In this document: piece after piece, positions 31,020-38,923 of the stretch
Layout of the letters: each line of letters begins with the position of its first letter
Numbering within the stretch: the first letter of the stretch is position 1
DNA from: Thiofaba sp049322715
Lineage (GTDB): Bacteria; Pseudomonadota; Gammaproteobacteria; Halothiobacillales; Halothiobacillaceae
Assembly (NCBI GenBank): GCA_049322715.1
Contig: JBMOQP010000028.1
Span: 1 to 64,000 of the forward strand
Direction of reading: 5' to 3'
DNA length: 64,000 nt
Notes under the pieces: model-generated
Told to the model about the DNA's origin: nothing
The model's input: only the letters and a program-made list of their open reading frames with translations
Database searches by the model: none
Translations under genes and position numbers: made by a program

Positions 31020-31478
31020 TCAGTCGAGCGCCTCGGCGAGGTAGCCGCGCACGATGTCCAGTATCTCCTCCTGGTCATCCTCGCCCAGGCCGAGGAACGG
31101 GCGGGCGGGGATGGCCTTGCCGGGGATCATGCTGTTGGGAGCGGTGACGCCGCCGAACTGGTGCATGGCGGCGTAGACCTTGTTGCTGCCGATCTGGGCG
31201 AAGTCCTGGCCGTAGGCGGTGACGATGCTTCCGGCAAGCTGGCCGCTTCGCTGGAGGATGGGATGGGCATCGCCGCCGCGCATCTTGACGGTGCTGGCCA
31301 TGAGCGGGTGCCAGGCCAGGCCGGTGGCCGGGTCCGTCTCGTTCTCGAAGGCGCGTTCGGTGGCGGCGGCCATCACCCCGGCGATGTCGCGCATCACTGG
31401 GGTCATGTCATCCATGCGGCGGGAGAGTTCCTGGAGCGCGTCCAGCACGTCGCGGTCGTCGTATTTGATTTCGATCAT
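31020..31478 (-). CDS. Virion morphogenesis protein G (Mu gp31-like)
   Basis: This 152-residue protein matches the gpG / virion morphogenesis family: MIEIKYDDRDVLDALQELSRRMDDMTPVMRDIAGVM, then TGLAWHPLMASTVKMRG, ILQRSGQLAGSI, YAAMHQFGG and IPARPFLGLGEDD. These proteins help complete or attach tails. It starts by ATGA overlap with a 32-codon reading frame, itself coupled to gene F. The order F-G agrees with Mu. Confidence 0.93.
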   Translation of the reverse strand: MIEIKYDDRDVLDALQELSRRMDDMTPVMRDIAGVMAAATERAFENETDPATGLAWHPLMASTVKMRGGDAHPILQRSGQLAGSIVTAYGQDFAQIGSNKVYAAMHQFGGVTAPNSMIPGKAIPARPFLGLGEDDQEEILDIVRGYLAEALD

Positions 31479-31573
31479 GCTATGCTCACCTCAAGCCATT
31501 GCGCGGGCAGTCCCTGGCCGGACCTCCAATCCCACGCGCAGGCGAACCACCGTGGGCCAGCGCGGTGGTTCAT
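31475..31573 (-). CDS. Possible 32-residue linker ORF between genes F and G
   Basis: An ATG overlapping the gene F stop (ATGA) opens a 32-codon frame whose TGA in turn overlaps the gpG start (ATGA). The peptide is Trp-rich (RWFACAWDWRSGQGL). Coupling at both ends suggests that it is translated, perhaps only to carry ribosomes to gpG. A 9-bp stem-loop covers its first codons. Confidence 0.5.
   Translation of the reverse strand: MNHRAGPRWFACAWDWRSGQGLPAQWLEVSIA
31544..31571. other. Stem-loop at the F/G gene junction
   Basis: GAACCACCG and CGGTGGTTC form a perfect 9-bp stem around a 10-base loop. It covers the end of gene F and the first codons of the 32-residue frame, so it may restrain translation or stabilise the message end. 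Confidence 0.6.
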
Positions 31574-32976
31574 TCTTTGGGGTCGCTGCCCCGCTCGTAC
31601 TTCACCACGCTCCGGCTTGCCTCCTGCGCCAGCATCTCGGCGTAGGTCACACCCGCGTCGCGCTGATAGGCCGTGATGCCGTACCACCCAAGCGTTCCCC
31701 ATTCGAACACGGCGATAGCCGGACTCGCGTTGCCCTCGATGTGCCAGCTCGCCAGATAGCGGTTGCGCAGCACGACTTTGCGGGCGGCGTGGTGCCAGTC
31801 GATGGACTGAAGCTTGATGTCGGGGTCCTTGATGGTGTCCGCCAGCAGCGGCAGGAAGACCTCGCGGCCACGCTTCTGCACCTTCAGCCGGCCGGTTCCG
31901 GGATGCACGAACAGCTCGCGGGCAATGACTAAGGTCTCGCTGGTGACGTCCTCGTACAGGGCGTGCTTGTCCAGGCTGGCGCCGAACTCGGCCAGGAAGG
32001 CGGCCACGTACCACTCGTCGCTCTTGCCGGTCGGCAGCAGGCGCTCGCGGGGGAACGGGCGCGGCTCGGGCGCGCCCCCCGGGCAGGACCGGGTGAGGCA
32101 GGCGATGCCGGGCAGCAGCGGGCGGGTATCCGGCGGGCCATCCAGCGGCGCGGGCAGGAACGGGTCGTACCAGGCGCGGCCCGGGTTATAGCTCCACCCC
32201 GCGTCCGGCAGCATGACGGCGGGCTTGCCGTCGCGGTCGAGGATGCGGATGCCGGTGACCTCGCGCAGGTCGGGCTTGCCGTTCGGCAGCTTGCCCGCGC
32301 TAACCTGCATGGTGACGAGCTGGCCGTCGCTGCTTTCCGCTTGCAGCCCCTCCTTCTTCATGCGGAACTCGGACAGGGCGCGCACGCGGCAGCGGCAGTT
32401 CCAGCCGTTGGGCGGGTAGAGGTGGTTCCAGATGGGGTCGTCCGCCCGCCACACGCGGCCATGCAGGGCGCTGTGGGTGGGGCGGGTGCGGGAGTCGCGC
32501 ACGGCGATGTATTGCCAGTACGGACGCGCGCCTGGGCCGGTGGCGTTCGCCAGTTCCTGCTGCTGCTTGTAGCGCCCGGCCATGTAGGCGGTCTGCATGT
32601 TCTGGCGGTAGATGAGCTTGAGGCGGCGCGGGCTGCCCCATTCCACCGGGCGGCCGCTGATGTCGTCGTAGGTTTCAAGCACCTCGCCGGTCTGCTTGTC
32701 GACGGCCGGCCCCCACCAGCCTTTCTTCTGCAGCAGCGGGGTCATGTCCTTGACGAATTGGCGCTCGGTGGTGCCGTTCTTCAAAGCGTCGTTGAGGGCG
32801 TCGTGAATGTCCTTCAACACGTCCAGCTTGGCCAGGCGAGCGACAGTGAAGGCCTTGGCGTGCTGCTCCTGCCAGAGTTCGCGCCAGTCGCCGGTGAGCT
32901 TGAGGCCCTTGCCTTCGAAGTAGCGGATGGCCTCCTCGGGCGGGAGGCCGATGGCGAAGCTGAGGTCAGTATTCAC
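31570..32976 (-). CDS. Head morphogenesis protein F (Mu gp30-like)
   Basis: This 468-residue minor head protein of the Mu F/SPP1 gp7 family is usually needed for head assembly or early ejection. Conserved MuF features are visible: IYRQNMQTAYMAGRYKQQQ near 125, RDSRTRPTHSALHGRVWRADDPIWNHLYPPNGWNCRCRVRAL near 155-205. The start is GTG and overlaps the end of the small prepilin-like gene by 11 bp. The C-terminal ~150 residues (KSDEWYVAAFLAEFG..., ALYEDVTSETLVI, VLRNRYLASWHIEG) form a separate domain that might be a fused toxin-like or barnase-EndoU-type module, as seen in other MuF proteins. Confidence 0.9.
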   Translation of the reverse strand: MNTDLSFAIGLPPEEAIRYFEGKGLKLTGDWRELWQEQHAKAFTVARLAKLDVLKDIHDALNDALKNGTTERQFVKDMTPLLQKKGWWGPAVDKQTGEVLETYDDISGRPVEWGSPRRLKLIYRQNMQTAYMAGRYKQQQELANATGPGARPYWQYIAVRDSRTRPTHSALHGRVWRADDPIWNHLYPPNGWNCRCRVRALSEFRMKKEGLQAESSDGQLVTMQVSAGKLPNGKPDLREVTGIRILDRDGKPAVMLPDAGWSYNPGRAWYDPFLPAPLDGPPDTRPLLPGIACLTRSCPGGAPEPRPFPRERLLPTGKSDEWYVAAFLAEFGASLDKHALYEDVTSETLVIARELFVHPGTGRLKVQKRGREVFLPLLADTIKDPDIKLQSIDWHHAARKVVLRNRYLASWHIEGNASPAIAVFEWGTLGWYGITAYQRDAGVTYAEMLAQEASRSVVKYERGSDPKE

Positions 32977-33217
32977 GACGCGTCCACACCACGCACTCGT
33001 CGCGGCGCTCGTGCTGCATGATCATGACCTTGCCCACCATGACCGGATAGGTGTGGTCACGCTCTGCTGTTTTGGCGCAATACCAATGATCCTTTTTCAG
33101 CTTTATTGCCTGGGCGCCGCTGTCCTGAAGCTCAGTTACAAAAGCTGCTACGACCGCACCGATGAGTGCAACGATAACCAGCATCTCGATGGTCGTGACC
33201 CCTTTATTACTTTTCAC
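32966..33217 (-). CDS. Small type IV prepilin-like protein
   Basis: This 83-residue protein starts at a GTG (33217) with GGAGG six bases upstream and overlaps both the portal gene end and the gene F start. The N-terminus reads MKSNKG, then VTTIEMLVIVALIGAVVAAFV. It has a short basic leader ending in Gly, Glu at position +5 after it and a hydrophobic helix, which are the features of a class III (prepilin peptidase) signal. The C-terminal 50 residues have two cysteines (HWYCAKTAERDH, RRDECVVW), which could form the pilin-type disulfide. An alternative is a simple single-pass membrane protein. Confidence 0.7.
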   Translation of the reverse strand: MKSNKGVTTIEMLVIVALIGAVVAAFVTELQDSGAQAIKLKKDHWYCAKTAERDHTYPVMVGKVMIMQHERRDECVVWTRREY

Positions 33218-34811
33218 CCTGCACCTCCAGCCGCCCGGCCAGCTCGGCGGCGAACATGGCACGGGCCAGGGCCTCGGTGAGCAGGTCGGCATCCATGGCC
33301 GGGTAGGCCTCGGCCACGGCATCCATGGCTTGCTCCGGGCTCATGCCCTCGCGCATGGCATCCAGCAGCGGGCGGATCATGGCTTGCGCCTGGTCGTGCT
33401 GGTTGGGTGGGTCGAGGCGGTCGAGCTGGTCTTGCAGGTCGTCGCTGGGTGGGGTGGCCTTCAGTGCCGCCAAGCCCAGGCAGCCGTCGCACTGGCAGCC
33501 GGTGACGTGGGGCGCCGCGCGGCGCGTAGCATCGGCGACATTCGGCGTAGCAGGCTGGGCGGTCGGGCGGGCCAGCACCGGCTCGTCGCCCTCCGGTTCC
33601 GGGATGCGCAGCTTGTCATGCACCCAGCGCGCCGGGATCCGCACGCCGGCATCCACCAGATTCGGCAGGGCGTTGGCGATGGCGGTCATGTCCTCGGCCT
33701 CCGCCGTGTCAAAGCGGACGCTGGGCAGCCGCTGCAGGCGGGTGTTGAGCCGGGCCAGCGGGGTGACCAGGTCGCGGGTCAGGGTGCGGGCGATCAGGCG
33801 CAGATCGGCGCGCAGGATGTCGCCGCGCACTTCGTTGTGCGTCTGCGCGGCCGCGTAGCTGCCCTTGCCGTCCACCTGGCTGGTGAGGGTGCCGCCCAGG
33901 ATAGCCTTGCTGATGGACTGCTCGGCCCACTGCATCATGGCCATGAACGGGTCTGCCGCACCGGTGGCGGCCTGCTGGAATTCAACGCTCATGCCCTCGG
34001 GCAGGATGCCCGCCGCCGCGTGGCCGATGTTGACCACGGCCTGCATCAGGGTGCTCTTTTCCTCCGGCGTGGCCCCGTTGGGGTAGCGGCCCAGGCGCAG
34101 CGGCAGGCCGTAGATTTCCAGGAACTCGGCCAGGTCGCGGGCGGTGAGGTTGCGGAACAGGAAGGGCCAGCCGAGCACCCGCACCAGCCCTGCGCGGGTC
34201 AGGTAGCCGCTCTTGGCCGGGTGCTTGTGGACGATCCAGCCCCAGGGGCGCAGAGCCTCGCCGCCGGGCTGGTTGTTGCGCAGGCGCAGGGTGTTGCGGT
34301 CCTCCGCCTGTACGGTGAACCAGTCCGCCGGGCGCGAATGGGGTTCGAAACGCCACTGGCCTTCGGACTGGGCCCACTCCAACTCGATGCAGGAGTAGCC
34401 CGGCAGGATGCCCTCGGCCAGGTCGATGATGAGCTGGTCGAGGTCCAGCTCGTCGCGCATGATGGACTCCAGCGCGGCGCAGTCGGCCTTCTCGGAGGCG
34501 CTGGCATCGGCGGGCGGCACCAGCATCCAGTCCACGGTGAGCAGGGCCTGACGGCGCTTGGAGAGCTCGGCGAACAAATGGGCGTCCTTCTCCTCCATGT
34601 CTTCGGCCAGCCTTCCTTGCGCGGTCAGGTCACCCTGTTCGGCGTCCTCGTACAGGCGGGCGAGCCTGGCCGGGGTGAGGCCGCGCGTGGGGTGGTCCTG
34701 GTATTCGCTATGCAGCCCGGCCAGGCGCGCGGTCTGCGGCTCGCTGGCCAGTTGCTTGAGCTGGATCGGCTGGCCGTCGGGGCCGAGGATGCGGGAGGTG
34801 GTGGTTACCAT
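33207..34811 (-). CDS. Portal protein (DUF935, Mu gp29-like)
   Basis: This 534-residue protein belongs to the DUF935 portal family. Early residues ILGPDGQPI, then LARLYEDAEQGDLTAQGRLAEDMEEKDAHLFAELSKRRQALLTVDW, PGYSCIELEW and FQQAATGAADPFMAMMQWAEQSISKAILGGTLTSQ are characteristic. The C-terminal region has a cysteine pair cluster (GCQCDGCLG). It would form the dodecameric vertex ring through which DNA is packaged. It overlaps the terminase stop by 7 bp. Confidence 0.95.
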   Translation of the reverse strand: MVTTTSRILGPDGQPIQLKQLASEPQTARLAGLHSEYQDHPTRGLTPARLARLYEDAEQGDLTAQGRLAEDMEEKDAHLFAELSKRRQALLTVDWMLVPPADASASEKADCAALESIMRDELDLDQLIIDLAEGILPGYSCIELEWAQSEGQWRFEPHSRPADWFTVQAEDRNTLRLRNNQPGGEALRPWGWIVHKHPAKSGYLTRAGLVRVLGWPFLFRNLTARDLAEFLEIYGLPLRLGRYPNGATPEEKSTLMQAVVNIGHAAAGILPEGMSVEFQQAATGAADPFMAMMQWAEQSISKAILGGTLTSQVDGKGSYAAAQTHNEVRGDILRADLRLIARTLTRDLVTPLARLNTRLQRLPSVRFDTAEAEDMTAIANALPNLVDAGVRIPARWVHDKLRIPEPEGDEPVLARPTAQPATPNVADATRRAAPHVTGCQCDGCLGLAALKATPPSDDLQDQLDRLDPPNQHDQAQAMIRPLLDAMREGMSPEQAMDAVAEAYPAMDADLLTEALARAMFAAELAGRLEVQGEK

Positions 34812-36238
34812 AGTCCGGTGTCCCTTGTGGGCAGGTCGCGGGTCAGGCGGGATTCATGGCCGTGGCGCGGGGCGGCTTCGAAGGGGGCGATGACGAGGCG
34901 CTCGCCGTTCGACGCGGAGGCGGCCGCGAGCGCCAGCGACCAGAAGCGGTCGGCGTGGCTGCCGCCCTGGCGCTCGGCCACCAGGCGAGGCGCGCCGGTG
35001 GCGCCCTCCTCGCGCTTCACGGAATGCAGGTCTGCGCGCAGCACAGGGCTGGCCGGGATGCGGATGGCGCGATCCTCGAACCGCTGCTTGAGCGCGGTGG
35101 CCATGTCGAGCTTGCGGGACGGATTGAACAGCACGCCCTCCACGCGCATGTTGCCGTGGCGGCGCTTGGCCTCCTGCACCGGCATTTCGCCCAAGCCGGT
35201 CTGGTCGAGGGCGGCGCGGACCACGCGGTAGTCGCGCATGACCTGGTCGAAGCGGGCGAGCTGCTCGGCGAAGCTGGTGGCGTGCAGCTCGATCAGCTCC
35301 CGGCACCACAGCACATCGCCCACCTCCTCGAGGACGGCGATCACGGTCAGGTCGCCCCGGGCCGCAAAGTCCATGCCGACATAGCAGGGGTTGCCCTCGT
35401 AGCCTGCGGCATGCCCCGCCTGCGGCGTCTCGCAGCCGCTGATCAGGTCGTAGGGCAGCCAGGCGGCGCTGTCGTCCGCCGGGCGGCACATGTACTCCTG
35501 CTGGAAGGATTCCTCGTCCGCCGCACCGGAGCGCACGAAGTCGAAGTAGGCGGCCTCATCCATGCCCTGCCGCTCGTCGTCGGCCGGCAGCATCTGCTGC
35601 AGCTTCCACAGAAAGCCATCGTTCAAGGCGTCTTCAAGGGTGACGCGGTGCAGGCTGATCTTCTTCGGGTTGCCCTGTTCACGGGCTTCCTTGATGAGCT
35701 GGTTGAAGAAGTTGTGGCTGCCGCGATGCGTGGAGATCACCTCCAGGCTGCCGCCCCAGGTGATGCCCGGGTAGGCGATGGACCACAGCTTGCGCGGGTC
35801 CGGGTGCAGGGCGAACTCGTCCAGCACGCGCCCGCCGCGCTTGCCTGCCTGGGCGTCCGGATTGCTGGACATGCTGTGGATGCGCTTGCCGTTGGCGAAC
35901 TGGAGTACGTAGGCGGACACGCCGTCCTTCGGGTCAATGACCATCTCGCCGAGATCTTCGGCGGCCACGGCCAGCACCCGCGCCCACATCTTGCAGTCGT
36001 CGATGAACAGCTTGGCCTGCAGCTCGTCCCGGCTGCTGACCCACTGGTCATTGCGGGCGTCGCGCCGCGCCGTGCGTTCGACGGCGGCATAGGCGGTGCC
36101 CCAGGAGATGCCGATCTGGCGCGATTTCTCCATCAGCTTGAGGCGGCTGGTATCCGCCACCCAGCGCGCCTGGAAGTCCAGTAGCAGCCCCCGGGGGTTG
36201 GCCGGCAGGATCTTCGCGTTGCCCTTGGGCTTGATCAC
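34805..36238 (-). CDS. Terminase large subunit (Mu gp28-like)
   Basis: The 477-residue packaging ATPase/nuclease shows the adenine and Walker A-like segment EKSRQIGISWGTAYAAVE near residue 38 and the Walker B sequence RVLDEFALH near residue 135. The C-terminal nuclease domain includes YVGMDFAARGDLTVIAVLEE near 290 and AALDQTGLGEMPV. The start is a GTG overlapping the small subunit stop as GTGA. It packages DNA by a headful mechanism from integrated copies, by analogy to Mu. Confidence 0.95.
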   Translation of the reverse strand: MIKPKGNAKILPANPRGLLLDFQARWVADTSRLKLMEKSRQIGISWGTAYAAVERTARRDARNDQWVSSRDELQAKLFIDDCKMWARVLAVAAEDLGEMVIDPKDGVSAYVLQFANGKRIHSMSSNPDAQAGKRGGRVLDEFALHPDPRKLWSIAYPGITWGGSLEVISTHRGSHNFFNQLIKEAREQGNPKKISLHRVTLEDALNDGFLWKLQQMLPADDERQGMDEAAYFDFVRSGAADEESFQQEYMCRPADDSAAWLPYDLISGCETPQAGHAAGYEGNPCYVGMDFAARGDLTVIAVLEEVGDVLWCRELIELHATSFAEQLARFDQVMRDYRVVRAALDQTGLGEMPVQEAKRRHGNMRVEGVLFNPSRKLDMATALKQRFEDRAIRIPASPVLRADLHSVKREEGATGAPRLVAERQGGSHADRFWSLALAAASASNGERLVIAPFEAAPRHGHESRLTRDLPTRDTGLW

Positions 36239-36777
36239 GACGTGATCCCCATGATCTCGCGCCGGATGAGCTGGATGGCATCGTCGGACAGCCCTCCCTT
36301 GCGGGCGATGGTCTCGACCGACCTGGCGGCGGCTTCGGCGCGGGTGCGCACCTCCTGCTCGAAGCGCTTCTGCCCCTGGCTGGCGCGGCTGGTCTCGGCG
36401 ATGGCGCGGCCGGCGCTGGCCAGCAGCTTCACGCGCTCGGTCGGGTCGGCATCCTCGGCCTCCTCGAGGGCAAGCATGGCCTCGAACAGGCTGGACTGCA
36501 CCAGGCTGATGACGGCGGCGGAGCGGTGGTCGGCCTCGTCCGGCGCGGCCTCGGCAATGGCGCGTGCGGCCTCGGTGCTGGCTCGGATGGCGTCCAGGCG
36601 GCGCTGGAGCCTCTGGCCGTAGCGGTTGAGGGTGCTCTTGCCGATCTGCACGCCGTGGGCCTCGAGCACGATCCTCTCAAGCGCGTCGTAGCCCGAGAAC
36701 CCGGAGGCGATCAGCAGGCGGTCGATCTCCGTCCGCACCTCGGCGGGGAGCTGGCTGATCTTGTCGCGCGGGGGCAT
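36235..36777 (-). CDS. Terminase small subunit (DUF3486, Mu gp27-like)
   Basis: This 180-residue protein matches DUF3486: DKISQLPAEVRTEIDRLLIASGFSGYDALERIVLEAHGVQIGKSTLNRYGQRLQRRL. This contains a helix-turn-helix for recognition of the phage end, followed by a long helical oligomerisation region. It lies directly before the large subunit. Confidence 0.92.
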   Translation of the reverse strand: MPPRDKISQLPAEVRTEIDRLLIASGFSGYDALERIVLEAHGVQIGKSTLNRYGQRLQRRLDAIRASTEAARAIAEAAPDEADHRSAAVISLVQSSLFEAMLALEEAEDADPTERVKLLASAGRAIAETSRASQGQKRFEQEVRTRAEAAARSVETIARKGGLSDDAIQLIRREIMGITS

Positions 36778-36778
36778 C

Positions 36779-37090
36779 TCACCCCCTCCAATACTTCTTC
36801 GGCCGCGCGATGCCCTCCGGGCAGGCGGCGTTGTATTCCACGCAGTCGGTACCGGATGGGGTGATCTTGGCGCTCAGCTGGCCGTGGTGGTCCTCGTTCA
36901 CCTCCACCAGCCCGTGGCCTGCGAGGTACTGGATCACGGCACGCAGCTCATGGGCGGAGACGTGCAGCGGCACGCTCTCCAGGGTGCGCAGCAGCACACG
37001 CTCGGAGACGAAGATGCCGCCGCCGTGCCACAGGGCCTGCAGCGTGATCCAGCGCGCGGTTTCGCGTTCGGTCTGGTGGATGTCGATCAT
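36779..37090 (-). CDS. Mu gp26-like hypothetical protein with winged-helix look
   Basis: This 103-residue protein (ETARWITLQALWHGGGIFVSERVLLRTLESVPLHVSAHELRAVIQYLAGHGLVEV) looks like a winged helix by its helix-turn-helix-wing order. It is always found just upstream of the terminase genes in Mu-like phages, to my knowledge, but its task is unclear. It starts three bases after the DUF2730 gene. Confidence 0.75.
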   Translation of the reverse strand: MIDIHQTERETARWITLQALWHGGGIFVSERVLLRTLESVPLHVSAHELRAVIQYLAGHGLVEVNEDHHGQLSAKITPSGTDCVEYNAACPEGIARPKKYWRG

Positions 37091-37093
37091 GGT

Positions 37094-37477
37094 TCACTCC
37101 CTCATGAGCCGGGTGGCCAGCGCGTCGAGCTTGGCGTTGATGACGGTCTCGGCGCGGATGGCGTCCTCGCGCCGCTGGTAGGCCTCGCGGTCGGCGCCGA
37201 TGGCGTCCAGCTTGGCCTCGATCACGGTCTGCCCGCGGATGTAGTCCTCGCGCCGCACGTAGTGCAGGGGCATGTCCGCCTTCATCTGCATCAGGTCGCG
37301 GTCCAGGCGGTGGATTTCCTGGGTGGAGGCGGCCTGGGCCTCGGTGATGGTGGCCAAGCGCTGGTCGATGTCGCGGATGCTGCGCTGCAGCAGCCAGCGG
37401 ATGATGCCGACCAGGAAGCCGGTCCAGGCGATGACGGCCCCGGCGATCCAGAGGATCAGGTCCACGTTGATCACCAT
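37094..37477 (-). CDS. Membrane protein of DUF2730 type (Mu gp25-like)
   Basis: This 127-residue protein has one N-terminal transmembrane segment (LILWIAGAVIAWTGFLVGIIRWLL, about 6-29) and a long coiled coil (about 35-125). Its position between the lysis genes and terminase fits DUF2730. It might take part in lysis, since no classical holin is visible nearby, but that is a guess. Overlap of 7 bp with the zinc-finger gene before it. Confidence 0.75.
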   Translation of the reverse strand: MVINVDLILWIAGAVIAWTGFLVGIIRWLLQRSIRDIDQRLATITEAQAASTQEIHRLDRDLMQMKADMPLHYVRREDYIRGQTVIEAKLDAIGADREAYQRREDAIRAETVINAKLDALATRLMRE

Positions 37478-37692
37478 GACCGCACCCCGCCGTTGCGCTT
37501 GATGGCGTCCTGCTCGCGCTGCCAGTCGTCGCGGCAGCCCGCGTTGCACCAGCGGCGGCCATCCTTCAGCGGCTCACCGCAGCTGAGGCATTCGCCGGCC
37601 GGCGGTGGCCCCTCGGGTTCGCGATGTGCCAGCGCGGCCGCGAGGCGCAATGCCTCTTGCTCGGTGGCCTGATCATTCTTGTCCGGCGTCAT
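37471..37692 (-). CDS. Small zinc-finger protein
   Basis: This 73-residue protein has CLSCGEPL and WCNAGCRDDW, a C-x2-C...C-x3-C arrangement that would bind one zinc ion, resembling short DksA/TraR-type fingers of phages. It overlaps the o-spanin gene by 20 bp. The partner is unknown; small TraR-like proteins can alter RNA polymerase, but this one lacks the usual coiled coil. Confidence 0.7.
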   Translation of the reverse strand: MTPDKNDQATEQEALRLAAALAHREPEGPPPAGECLSCGEPLKDGRRWCNAGCRDDWQREQDAIKRNGGVRSW

Positions 37693-37945
37693 GCTTCACC
37701 CACTCCGTCAGTGCCTTGTGCTTGTCCATGCAGACCCGCAGGCGCATGGCTGTTTCCGTGTAGTTCTCCAGCAGCTCCCCCAGCGTCCCCGTGATCGGCT
37801 TTTCCGGCGGCAGGCAGGGGGTCATCAGCAGCGCAGGGGCAGTCCGCGCCGTCAAGGCCGTCGGCGGCGCTCCGGGCGAGGCACAGGCCGCAAGCGTCAA
37901 GGCGGCAATCACGTAGGTGATCCCGTACAGCAGGCGTTTCCACAT
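37673..37945 (-). CDS. Outer-membrane spanin lipoprotein (Rz1-like)
   Basis: This 90-residue protein has a signal peptide ending in the lipobox LTLAAC (Cys21), a Pro/Ala-rich stretch and a short helical tail (LGELLENYTETAMRLRVCMDKH). Nearly its entire length is coded within the i-spanin gene in another frame, which is the classic Rz/Rz1 nesting. It would join the i-spanin across the periplasm and fuse inner and outer membranes in the last step of lysis. Confidence 0.85.
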   Translation of the reverse strand: MWKRLLYGITYVIAALTLAACASPGAPPTALTARTAPALLMTPCLPPEKPITGTLGELLENYTETAMRLRVCMDKHKALTEWVKHDAGQE

Positions 37946-38195
37946 AGCGCGTCACCGTCTTGGTCAGGGTTCTTGTGCGGGTCTCTGCGGCCTGCTGCCG
38001 GTCGGCGGCGGCGCGCAGGATGTCGGCATCGATGGCCGCCTGCGCCTCCGCCTGGGCGATGGCGCGCTCGACAGAGGCCAGGCGGGCCTGCTCACAGTCG
38101 GCCATGGCGAGGCGCTGGCCGATGTACACGCCTGATATTTCGGCGGCGATGGCCAGGCAGAGGCCGAGAATGGCGACGATGAGGGTTGGGTTCAT
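37689..38195 (-). CDS. Inner-membrane spanin (Rz-like)
   Basis: This 168-residue protein has an N-terminal transmembrane anchor (LIVAILGLCLAIAAEISGVYIG) and a periplasmic coiled coil (about 30-85: ASVERAIAQAEAQAAIDADILRAAADRQQAAE). A Cys-rich, Gly/Ala-rich end follows, whose sequence is dictated by the overlapping o-spanin frame. It lies 49 bp downstream of the endolysin. Together with the o-spanin it completes the lysis cassette. Confidence 0.82.
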   Translation of the reverse strand: MNPTLIVAILGLCLAIAAEISGVYIGQRLAMADCEQARLASVERAIAQAEAQAAIDADILRAAADRQQAAETRTRTLTKTVTRYVETPAVRDHLRDCRLDACGLCLARSAADGLDGADCPCAADDPLPAAGKADHGDAGGAAGELHGNSHAPAGLHGQAQGTDGVGEA

Positions 38196-38244
38196 GGGGC
38201 CATCGCGCGCGGGGTCATGCTGCGGCGGGTCTGGTAGAGGTGGG

Positions 38245-38733
38245 TCACGGCGAAACCTCCCCCATGCACTGCCGGTACTCCGCCTGCCGGCGCGTGGTCA
38301 GCCCGGCCATGACCTGCCCGCCCGCCTTGTTCCAGCGCAGGATCTGGCGGCAGGCCTCGGCGTAGTCGGGCGGGGTCTGCTTGAGCTTGCGGACCAGGGT
38401 GGAGCCGCAAAACGCCGCCGGGCCGATGTTGTAGGCGAGGGACACATAGGCGTCCCACTCGTGCGGGTACAGCGGCACGGGGCCGATGCAGGCGCGCATG
38501 GCCTGCTCGGTCTGGGCGGCGTGCTCGGCCAGGCGCACAAGGGCGCGCTCCGGGGTGATGCGGTCACCCGGGCGGACCGGCGTGCCGTCCTCGCGCAGGG
38601 TGCTGCCGAAGCCCACCGTCTGCACGCCTGCGCCGTCGTTGTAGGCCGAGCCACGGTAGCCCTCGTGCACGGCAATACCCGTCAGCCCGAGGGCGGACAG
38701 CGCAAGCGCAGCAGGTACAAGGCGGGTTTTCAT
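38245..38733 (-). CDS. SAR endolysin, glycoside hydrolase 24 lysozyme
   Basis: The 162-residue muramidase shows E24, D33 and T39 in HEGYRGSAYNDGAGVQT, the same spacing as the T4 lysozyme triad (E-9-D-6-T). The first 22 residues are a weakly hydrophobic, Ala/Gly/Leu-rich segment (LVPAALALSALGLTGIAV). This fits a signal-anchor-release domain that exports the enzyme without a holin pore and keeps it inactive until release. It is the first gene of the leftward lysis and head operon and starts 16 bp after a terminator. Confidence 0.93.
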   Translation of the reverse strand: MKTRLVPAALALSALGLTGIAVHEGYRGSAYNDGAGVQTVGFGSTLREDGTPVRPGDRITPERALVRLAEHAAQTEQAMRACIGPVPLYPHEWDAYVSLAYNIGPAAFCGSTLVRKLKQTPPDYAEACRQILRWNKAGGQVMAGLTTRRQAEYRQCMGEVSP

Positions 38734-38749
38734 GGCAGGCCCCCAAAAG

Positions 38750-38778
38750 CACACGCCCCGGATTTTCCGGGGCGTGTG
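38750..38778 (-). terminator. Terminator between the mor region and the lysis genes
   Basis: CACACGCCCCGGA forms a perfect 13-bp stem with its complement around a three-base loop. On the minus strand it is followed by CTTTTGG, so it probably ends early or middle leftward transcripts just before the endolysin. Confidence 0.75.
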
Positions 38779-38923
38779 GGTTGGGGCCGTGGGGATGGGG
38801 TTCAGTGGGTGGCGGTAAACCGCGCCGCTACATCCAATTGAGCTTGATCCAAGAAGCGGCAAGTGCGGGAATAGTTGCCGGCGCTTGTAATTCAGCAAGG
38901 CCTAAAACAAATAGGTAACGATC

